DNA of 11,612 nucleotides. It comes from Bacillota bacterium (GTDB lineage: Bacteria > Bacillota > Clostridia > Acetivibrionales > DSM-2933). The position numbers were made by a program, and so were the translations under genes. The stretch lies in assembly GCA_023430975.1 (NCBI GenBank), contig JAEYYB010000151.1:1-11612 (forward strand), read 5' to 3'. The notes beneath the pieces are model-generated. The model did no database searches and had not been told where the DNA came from. It saw only the letters and a list, made by a program, of their open reading frames with translations. Position 1 is the first letter of the stretch, and the number at the start of each line of letters is the position of its first letter. Below, piece after piece: positions 1 to 4,871 of the stretch.

Positions 1-179
1 CCATGAAGCTCCATCCCCCTCTGTTAAATTTGTTGCTAACATTGATTATACAGATTTGGACAGGAGCTTCATTTTTCATTTCTGTTTCATTCTTATTACA
101 ATCATATTATCGAACTCACGTTATTTAACATAAATTTAGTCATAATCAAAAAATAACTTCTGCTATAAATTTCGCTCAC
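1..179. other. Non-coding edge segment, nothing recognised
   Basis: No credible coding region is visible here on either strand. The only structure seen is a 9-bp perfect inverted repeat, TGAAGCTCC at 4-12 and GGAGCTTCA at 63-71, separated by 50 bases. It has no T-tract, so it is not a convincing terminator, and it is too short to call an element end. The segment may belong to the 3' side of a gene lying outside the window. Confidence 0.4.
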
Positions 180-266
180 GTGTTGATTTAACCCGTCAAC
201 ACCCAGGATGCATTGCGAGCAGTTTAGCAAAGCTAAACGACCAGCCGCTTAGAAAGCATACGCAAT
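180..266. ncRNA. Multi-hairpin segment, possible structured RNA or element-end remnant
   Basis: Four short helices can be drawn in 87 bases. They are GTGTTGA (180-186) with TCAACAC (196-202), ATTGCG (212-217) with CGCAAT (261-266), GTTTAGC (222-228) with GCTAAAC (232-238) around an AAA loop, and GCTT (247-250) with AAGC (254-257). The second helix encloses the last two, giving a branched fold. This is seen directly; whether it is transcribed, and from which strand, is not. Read on the minus strand, a stem cluster followed by an AT-rich tail resembles the right end and omega-RNA scaffold of IS200/IS605-type elements, but no tnpA or tnpB is present, so that identity is a guess. Confidence 0.35.
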
Positions 267-326
267 TTTTCATTCATGCCTTAATAAAACCTTCTTGTTA
301 GGTTTATTTCAATATCATTACAAATA

Positions 327-356
327 TTGACTTATATTATCGTGCTATTATATAAT
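327..356 (+). promoter_or_regulatory. Sigma-A type promoter for the leader and rtcB-prfH-rtcB operon
   Basis: The -35 box TTGACT (327-332) and a perfect -10 box TATAAT (351-356) are 18 bases apart, which predicts a transcript start near 363. The transcript would begin with a leader of about 375 bases before the first repair gene. No better promoter is visible between the two leader terminators and the first rtcB, so operon expression probably depends on readthrough from here. Confidence 0.8.
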
Positions 357-400
357 TGAATAGTAAATTTTAACTCAATCAGGTGAAAGGAGTGTTGAAA

Positions 401-436
401 ATGACAACAATAAATTTAGAGGTGCTTAAAATATAA
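401..436 (+). CDS. 11-residue leader peptide (uORF)
   Basis: The ORF reads MTTINLEVLKI followed by TAA. It is preceded by GAAAGGAG (385-392), eight bases perfectly complementary to the 16S rRNA 3' end, with 8 bases to the ATG, so initiation should be efficient. It begins about 38 bases after the predicted transcript start and lies upstream of an intrinsic terminator and a repair operon. This is the arrangement of regulatory leader peptides that control attenuation, such as those upstream of many ribosome-protection and rRNA-methylase genes. The peptide shows no run of one amino acid, so classic amino-acid attenuation is unlikely. The frame stays open for 19 more codons after the stop, to a TAA at 494-496. 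Translation is not proven; a chance ORF with a good ribosome binding site is the alternative. Confidence 0.55.
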   Translation: MTTINLEVLKI

Positions 437-527
437 TTTAATACACGACCTAAGAGCTATACGTTAAAGGATTATCCTTTTTGTTATGCTTTTTAAGGTC
501 AAACTATAAGTAACCGTCACCTGGTAG

Positions 528-661
528 TATAAACGCTATTTAATTCACGATAGGTTATCGTGTTTTTTTATTGCCAAAAAATTGTTAGCAAATTATGGTG
601 TTTGTTATTACAAATACCTAATCTGCTTCCCTATAAAAACCGTGGTTATAGACGCTGTTTA
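528..661 (+). repeat. Imperfect direct repeat in the leader (two copies of TATARACGCTRTTTA)
   Basis: TATAAACGCTATTTA at 528-542 and TATAGACGCTGTTTA at 647-661 agree at 13 of 15 positions. Each copy touches a terminator hairpin: the first lies just before the stem at 547-562, and the second supplies the loop and part of the stem at 639-673. This suggests that the two terminator modules arose by duplication, or that both copies bind the same factor. The repeat is seen; its role is not known. Confidence 0.45.
547..568 (+). terminator. Intrinsic terminator in the operon leader
   Basis: CACGATA and TATCGTG form a perfect 7-bp stem closed by a short loop, followed at once by seven T residues (563-569 region). 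It sits 111 bases after the leader ORF and 171 bases before the first repair gene, so it would end transcription prematurely unless its arms are engaged elsewhere. Its 3' arm can pair instead with 444-452. Confidence 0.8.
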
Positions 662-679
662 CTATACCACGGTATTTTT
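638..679 (+). terminator. Second intrinsic terminator in the operon leader
   Basis: ACCGTGGTTATAG (639-651) pairs with CTATACCACGGT (662-673) as a 12-bp stem with one bulged T and a 10-base loop. ATTTTT follows (674-679), and the upstream A-run (635-638) can extend the stem into the T-tract. It ends about 60 bases before the first rtcB start codon. Two terminators in series before the coding region imply tight control of this operon. Confidence 0.65.
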
Positions 680-738
680 ATGCACTTTTCCAGGTAACAA
701 TCATCAACATTTGAGAATTAAAGGAGAAACAAATATAT

Positions 739-1842
739 ATGAGCAATTTAACTATTATTTCATCGCAAAAGAACTGGCTTGAGCAGGATGCAGTCATTCA
801 ACTAAAAAAGCTCTGTACTTTAGAAGGGGTCGTTAAGGCTACCGGATTACCTGACCTTCATCCTGGCAAGACACCTGTAGGCTGTACAATAATCACTGAA
901 GGAATGATATATCCACACTTGGTTGGAAATGATATCGGCTGCGGTATGAGCATTTATAATACTTCAATTGAAAAGAGGAAAATTAAACCCGATAAGATTA
1001 TTAAAAAATTGGAGTCAATTGCTAGCCTTAAGGAAATAGAATTACCTGATGATTCAGAGTTAGACCTATGTTCTTCCCCATTAGGCCAAAGCCTTGGAAC
1101 TATAGGCGGCGGAAACCACTTTGCAGAATTTCAGGAAGTCAATGAAATATTTGATGAAGATAGATTCAAAAGCCTGGGTTTTGATAAAGGTCAAATAATT
1201 CTTCTTGTCCACAGCGGTTCAAGGGGGTTCGGCCAGGCTGTTTTGGATGAAAGCATCAGGCTTTATGAGGCACATAAAGGCCTCCCTATTAGCTCCGATG
1301 CAGCCCACAGTTATCTTTCCAAGCATGATGATGCTGTCAAATGGGCCCTTATTAATAGAGATATGATAGCATACCGTATTTTAAAAACTGTTGGGGCAGG
1401 CACCGACAATGTAAGACTGCTTGACTCATGCCACAACAGCATAAGCATAAAGGAACTTGATCAAAAACAGCTCTATATTCACAGGAAGGGTGCTTCGCCC
1501 TCTGATACAGGTGCTGTTATTATTCCAGGTTCCAGAGGATCGCTTTCTTATATTGTAATGCCAAAAGCCAATACCGAAATTTCATGCTATTCTCTTGCAC
1601 ATGGTGCAGGCCGCAAGTGGGAACGCAGCCTTTGCAAGTCGAGGCTACAAGGTAAATATACCAGAGAAAGCATAAAATCAACAGCACTAAAGAGTCGTGT
1701 AATTTGTAATGATAACAATCTGCTTTTCGAAGAAGCACCTGAAGCTTATAAAAACATTGACACTGTTATTCAAAGTCTTTTGGATTTTGAACTTATAGAC
1801 ATTATTGCAACCTTTAAACCTATAATAACCTATAAAGGATAA
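739..1842 (+). CDS. rtcB: RtcB-family RNA ligase, release-factor-H-coupled type
   Basis: RtcB joins RNA 2',3'-cyclic phosphate or 3'-phosphate ends to 5'-hydroxyl ends in the cytoplasm, using GTP and Mn2+. The protein has 367 residues. Expected active-site residues are present: D65 and C68 in NDIGCGM, H127 in GGGNHF, H158 in HSGSRG, H232 in CHN, the HRKGA block at 248-252, PGSRGS at 263-268, and HGAGR at 288-292, whose H288 would carry the GMP. It ends in K-G, as RtcB proteins do, with K366 expected to contact guanine. It is shorter than the usual 400-480 residues, matching the compact subfamily encoded beside prfH. AAAGGAG at 720-726 sets the start at 739; an overlapping ORF beginning at 582 is in another frame. 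It is the first gene of a tight operon, 11 bases before prfH. Ligase family is secure; the rRNA-repair role is inferred from context. Confidence 0.93.
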   Translation: MSNLTIISSQKNWLEQDAVIQLKKLCTLEGVVKATGLPDLHPGKTPVGCTIITEGMIYPHLVGNDIGCGMSIYNTSIEKRKIKPDKIIKKLESIASLKEIELPDDSELDLCSSPLGQSLGTIGGGNHFAEFQEVNEIFDEDRFKSLGFDKGQIILLVHSGSRGFGQAVLDESIRLYEAHKGLPISSDAAHSYLSKHDDAVKWALINRDMIAYRILKTVGAGTDNVRLLDSCHNSISIKELDQKQLYIHRKGASPSDTGAVIIPGSRGSLSYIVMPKANTEISCYSLAHGAGRKWERSLCKSRLQGKYTRESIKSTALKSRVICNDNNLLFEEAPEAYKNIDTVIQSLLDFELIDIIATFKPIITYKG

Positions 1843-1853
1843 TTGGAGGATAT

Positions 1854-2498
1854 ATGTGGATACAAATCAGTTCAGGAAGAGGTCCTGATGAATGCGAAAT
1901 GGCAGTAAGCCTTTTTATAAAAGAGTTTCAGAAAGAATGTGACGATAAAGGCATTAAAACAAGAGTAGCAGATTCAGAAACGGGAAGCATTAAGGGAAAT
2001 TTCAAATCTGCCCTACTTTCGTTAGACATTGATGAAAGTGCAAACAATATGGACGATATCAATATAGTGAGCGGCACAATACTGTGGATTTGTAAAAGTC
2101 CATACAGGCCCAACCACAAACGGAAAAACTGGTTTATAAATATTGAGGTTTTAAAGCCACCCGAAAATCTTGAATTTCACGAAAAGGATGTAAAGTTTGA
2201 ATCCATGAGAAGTTCAGGCCCCGGCGGGCAAAATGTAAACAAGGTGGAAACTGCCGTAAGGGCATTCCACCTTCCAACGGGTTTTACTGTAACTGCCAGC
2301 GAGGAAAGATCACAATACATGAATAAAAAACTGGCACTTGCAAGGCTTTCTGCACTTATTAGAACTAAAAATAACGACGAAAATGAAAAACACAAAAAAG
2401 AAGTATGGATGCAGCATAATAACCTTGAAAGGGGTAATCCTGTAAGGGTTTATGAGGGCAGCAGCTTTAAATTGAAGGAGATCTATAATGAGCTATAA
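1854..2498 (+). CDS. prfH: Peptide chain release factor homologue PrfH (ribosome rescue)
   Basis: This 214-residue protein carries the class I release-factor catalytic domain. The GGQ tripeptide is at 124-126 within RSSGPGGQNVNKVETAVR, and it promotes peptidyl-tRNA hydrolysis in the ribosomal A site. The C-terminal part (150-214) is basic and helical, as in domain 3 of RF1/RF2. The long N-terminal domains of RF1/RF2 are absent and there is no obvious PxT or SPF codon-reading motif, so stop-codon-independent action is expected. Its size is normal for PrfH (about 200-215). PrfH has been shown to act on ribosomes damaged at the decoding centre, with a partner RtcB repairing the 16S rRNA. TTGGAGG precedes ATG 1854, 11 bases after the first rtcB. 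Its 3' end overlaps the second rtcB by 11 bases, so translation is probably coupled. Confidence 0.93.
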   Translation: MWIQISSGRGPDECEMAVSLFIKEFQKECDDKGIKTRVADSETGSIKGNFKSALLSLDIDESANNMDDINIVSGTILWICKSPYRPNHKRKNWFINIEVLKPPENLEFHEKDVKFESMRSSGPGGQNVNKVETAVRAFHLPTGFTVTASEERSQYMNKKLALARLSALIRTKNNDENEKHKKEVWMQHNNLERGNPVRVYEGSSFKLKEIYNEL

Positions 2499-3993
2499 TA
2501 ATATTGATGAATTTAAAAAGCAGAAATTTCCTGTTAGATTCTTTAAAAACGATGAGGTGAAATTTGAGAGCAATGCATTGGAAGAGCTTGGCAGTCTACT
2601 GAACTTATCAGATACAATAGAAAGAATCAAAGTAGTTGATAAGGATTTTTTCAGCAATACAGGGGCAGGTATCAGCGAAGTTGCAATAACCCCTGATTTC
2701 CATAAGGGTGCCGGCATACCTATTGGTACAGTAATGCTTACCAGTGGTTTTATAGTCCCCCACGCTATCGGAAATGATGTAAATTGCGGCATGCGACTTT
2801 ATACAACTGACCTTAAGGAGGATTGCATAAAATCAAATCTTCCTATCCTTGAAAGTAGAATCCGCCATATATTTTTTGAAGGCGGCAGAGATATTCCAAT
2901 GAACAGCATACAAAGGGAATCAACCCTTAGGGAGGGACTCATAGGTCTTTTAGAGACCTCCCATATAGCTAAATCAAAAGGTATATGGAAATTCTACGAT
3001 CCAAAACAGCAAGAATTGGATATTCTGAATGTAAGTAGTCTTGGCTCAATGATAACCGACCAGGTTATTGGCCTCCAGGATTTTATCGGCAGCAGGGATT
3101 TGTCCTATGATGAGCAAATCGGTTCAATCGGAGGCGGTAATCACTTTGTAGAAATACAGAAGGTTTCTGAGATTCTGGATAATCAAATTGCTAATGCCTG
3201 GGGAATTAAAAAGGGGCAAGTTGTTGTAATGATACATACAGGTTCAATTTCCATCGGCCACCACAGCGGTGTGCATTTTAGGCAGCTGGTAAAAGGAATT
3301 TATCCTAAAGATATCAAGGCACCAGATAATGATATTTACCTTCTGCCCCATTCAGAAAAGTATATAAACGAATACAACATGTTCTGGTCACTGCTATCAA
3401 ACGCCGCCAATTTCGCCTTTGCCAACAGACTCTTTTTAGGTTTGATGGTCTATAAAGCATTAAACGGAATAATAGGAGAATTTGACTTTAAGCTGCTCTA
3501 CGACTCTCCCCACAACCTTGTGTGGAAAGAAGATATAGATGGGAGAACCTGCTTTCTTCACAGGAAAGGTGCCTGCCCCTCCAGAGGGATGATCCAAATG
3601 TCAGGGACTAATTATGAATATTATGGAGAACCTGTTTTTATCCCAGGTTCCATGGGCTCCCCTAGTTTTATACTTGCAGGCCTAGGTAACAGGGAGAGTC
3701 TTTTTAGTTCAAGCCATGGAGCAGGGCGAAGTCTTTCTCGAGGTAAGGCTAAAAAAGCGAGTAATGAACTTTTTACAGATTTTATTAACCACTTTAAGGT
3801 TATTACACCAATTGATCCAAATAAACCGGATATAAAAAGCAGGCCTGATATTCTTAAAAAGTGGGAAGATGAGATAAAATCGGAAGCACCTTACGCATAC
3901 AAGGAAATAACTCCTATTATTAAGACACATGTAGATAATGGACTTGCAAAAGTAGTTGCACGGGTAGAACCAATACTTACAATAAAAGGCTAA
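2488..3993 (+). CDS. rtcB: Second RtcB-family RNA ligase, long form
   Basis: This 501-residue paralogue has the full RtcB catalytic set: D97 and C100 in NDVNCGM, H219 in GGGNHF, H250 in IHTGS, H342 in PHN, HRKGA at 358-362, PGSMGS at 386-391, HGAGR at 410-414 with the predicted guanylylated H410, and the C-terminal K500-G501. Compared with the first ligase it has about 134 extra residues, chiefly around 120-210 and 260-300, and it reads HTGSIS where the first has HSGSRG. It is therefore a diverged partner and not a recent duplicate. AAGGAG at 2475-2480 and an 11-base overlap with prfH set the start and imply coupled translation. Having two ligases around one release factor suggests different substrates, ordered steps or a mixed complex. 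No clear terminator follows; only a 5-bp stem at 4008-4023 without a T-tract. Confidence 0.93.
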   Translation: MSYNNIDEFKKQKFPVRFFKNDEVKFESNALEELGSLLNLSDTIERIKVVDKDFFSNTGAGISEVAITPDFHKGAGIPIGTVMLTSGFIVPHAIGNDVNCGMRLYTTDLKEDCIKSNLPILESRIRHIFFEGGRDIPMNSIQRESTLREGLIGLLETSHIAKSKGIWKFYDPKQQELDILNVSSLGSMITDQVIGLQDFIGSRDLSYDEQIGSIGGGNHFVEIQKVSEILDNQIANAWGIKKGQVVVMIHTGSISIGHHSGVHFRQLVKGIYPKDIKAPDNDIYLLPHSEKYINEYNMFWSLLSNAANFAFANRLFLGLMVYKALNGIIGEFDFKLLYDSPHNLVWKEDIDGRTCFLHRKGACPSRGMIQMSGTNYEYYGEPVFIPGSMGSPSFILAGLGNRESLFSSSHGAGRSLSRGKAKKASNELFTDFINHFKVITPIDPNKPDIKSRPDILKKWEDEIKSEAPYAYKEITPIIKTHVDNGLAKVVARVEPILTIKG

Positions 3994-4096
3994 CCAAAGT
4001 GTTCAGCCTGATAACCTCATCAGTTCGCTGCCTTATCTCTTTTATTTCATCCTTCATTATACACTCATGATTATTGTTAATTTTATACCTCCATGT
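3977..4096 (-). pseudogene. Short open remnant, possible 3' exon of the group II intron
   Basis: Starting directly after the group II intron 3' end, the minus strand is open for 39 codons: TWRYKINNNHECIMKDEI, then KEIRQRTDEVIRLNTLVSLLL and a stop at 3977. It is charged and helix-prone, reading like a piece of a real protein. Its last 17 bases run antisense over the end of the second rtcB. An internal ATG at 4057 could start a 26-residue ORF without a good ribosome binding site. I do not recognise the family. The likeliest reading is the truncated tail of a gene that the intron entered; a chance open stretch is possible. Confidence 0.3.
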
Positions 4097-4097
4097 A

Positions 4098-4175
4098 ATC
4101 GAGTAGGAGGGAATTAATTATTTTAATTCCCGACCTCTCACACCACCGTATGTACCGTTCGGTATACGGCGGTTC
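4098..4175 (-). ncRNA. Group II intron 3' end, domains V and VI
   Basis: Domain V folds cleanly on the minus strand between 4175 and 4141. A 9-bp helix CCGCCGTAT with ATACGGTGG (one G-U pair), a 2-base AC bulge and a cap ACCG-AA-CGGT give the classic shape. Domain VI (4140-4098) has a perfect 9-bp stem, GGGAATTAA with TTAATTCCC, and ends CCTACTCGAT. The candidate bulged branch-point A lies 7 bases from the 3' terminus at 4098. The catalytic end of the intron thus looks intact, while its 5' half (domains I-III) is missing from the window, so it cannot splice on its own. Confidence 0.85.
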
Positions 4176-4183
4176 AATAGAAT

Positions 4184-4537
4184 TTAACGTACTTTGAGAT
4201 ATCTTTCGGTCATTATTGGAAATCCTTGTTTCTTTAATCTCTCGTTGGACAATGCTCTGTTTAGGATTGCGTTATTGGAGTTTCTCCAGTAACCTTTTCT
4301 TGTGTAAAGAAAACCACCTGCTATGCGGGTGTGTCCAAAAAGCTTTTAGCTATGAGTGAGTTTTTAAGCAACATCGGTTGGCCCCTAACTTGATAAGATT
4401 GTCGCACTTGGTTTTGGTTTTCTTCCAACGCTTCCAGTAGCACATCCTTATCCTTCTTCTGAGCCATTCATCCAAGTCCCTCAGGAGTCTTCCCATATCC
4501 GCAATTTTGAAGTAGTTTTGTCCTGAACGATACTTCA
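4184..4537 (-). pseudogene. ltrA: Group II intron reverse transcriptase/maturase, C-terminal fragment
   Basis: The minus strand first reads SGQNYFKIADMGRLLRDL, then DEWLRRRIRMCYWKRWKKTK and NLIKLGAN. This is the hallmark of the maturase (X/thumb) domain of group II intron proteins. The frame then meets a TAG near 4349. The homology resumes one frame over as FLYTRKGYWRNSNNAILNRA and ends ERYLKVR at TAA 4184. The whole N-terminal reverse transcriptase domain is missing, and a frameshift plus a stop break the rest, so it is dead. There is no HNH endonuclease domain: the protein ends at the maturase domain, 8 bases before domain V. The upstream boundary, near 4537, is where intron sequence gives way to unrelated DNA. 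Family is secure; the exact edges are approximate. Confidence 0.85.
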
Positions 4538-4700
4538 GTTTACACTCTCCTGGGAAATATTAAATTTTAGAGTTATCCCTGATCCTTGGTCGGGGATTTC
4601 ATTTATATCAAAGTTGGTACCAAACTTGATATTCTTTAAAACCACCCCCACCGCCCTTGAGGGCTCGTCCTCATTGCCAGACGGGCTAGACCCCACAAAA
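4538..4700. other. Unassigned segment between two mobile-element remnants
   Basis: This stretch lies between the truncated reverse transcriptase and the transposase fragment. Part of it (4640-4700) is distinctly GC-richer than its surroundings and contains the hairpin GCCCT-TG-AGGGC. A 60-codon minus-strand ORF crosses it, but that reading resembles nothing I know and starts inside the transposase fragment in another frame. It is most likely the 3' untranslated end of the insertion sequence, but I could not identify a terminal inverted repeat. Confidence 0.35.
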
Positions 4701-4868
4701 TTAACTAGCAGTATCATTGAGTAGCTTTTCTCGGGCTAGTTGAAGACTGTCAAAAAAAGTCTGCATTGGAGTTTTTCCTTTACACCTCTTACCTTGGTGG
4801 TTGCTTTCCTCATTATATTGTAGCATAAAAAAGTCTAGATCTTCCTGTAATTGTTCTATCAATATAAA
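4701..4868 (-). pseudogene. DDE transposase C-terminal fragment, IS481-like
   Basis: The minus strand gives 55 residues: IEQLQEDLDFFMLQYNEESN, then HQGKRCKGKTPMQTFFDSL and QLAREKLLNDTAS with a stop. The pattern LQxDLDxFxxxYNxExxHQGKxCxGKTPMQTF is the C-terminal tail of IS481-type integrase-core transposases. The DDE catalytic residues, which lie upstream in the full protein, are absent. No start or upstream part remains, because the preceding bases are the end of the large repeat-protein gene in the same orientation. The element has therefore been cut off, apparently at the junction with that gene. The family call rests on the motif pattern only; IS3-family transposases have a similar tail. 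Confidence 0.65.
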
Positions 4869-4871
4869 TTA

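Larger units (their letters stand above)
378..568 (+). promoter_or_regulatory. Candidate transcription attenuator leader with competing stems
   Basis: Several pairings can be seen by eye. P1 joins 378-386 to 517-525 (CAGGTGA with TCACCTG as the core), which places the leader ORF inside a closed domain. P2 joins 447-457 to 488-500 and contains a perfect hairpin, AAAGGA (466-471) with TCCTTT (475-480). The terminator stem joins 547-553 to 556-562. A competing antiterminator is possible: CACGACCTA (444-452) pairs with TAGG (551-554) and TCGTG (558-562), with a 3-base bulge. That pairing excludes both P2 and the terminator, the usual architecture of an attenuator. The leader ORF ends only 7 bases before the antiterminator arm, so ribosome position could matter. 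I do not recognise a known riboswitch or T-box here. The fold is seen; its function is inferred. Confidence 0.55.

Noticed and set aside
16..27. CCCCTCTGTTAA near both ends of the window (16-27 and 11553-11564)
   Set aside because: A single 12-base match in 11.6 kb is expected by chance a few times; the flanks do not match.
4..71. TGAAGCTCC / GGAGCTTCA inverted repeat as an insertion-sequence end
   Set aside because: Only 9 bp with a 50-base spacer, no transposase and no target duplication.
437..568. A T-box or known riboswitch class in the leader
   Set aside because: No T-box consensus and no riboswitch core motif that I recognise is present.
582..782. 66-codon plus-strand ORF before the first rtcB
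   Set aside because: It covers the second leader terminator and the rtcB ribosome binding site in a different frame, has no ribosome binding site of its own, and its product is unlike any protein.
4008..4023. CTGAT-AACCTC-ATCAG hairpin as the terminator of the repair operon
   Set aside because: The stem is only 5 bp and no T-tract follows.
4535..4717. 60-codon minus-strand ORF between the mobile-element remnants
   Set aside because: It starts inside the transposase fragment in another frame and has no protein-like homology I can see; probably insertion-sequence end sequence.
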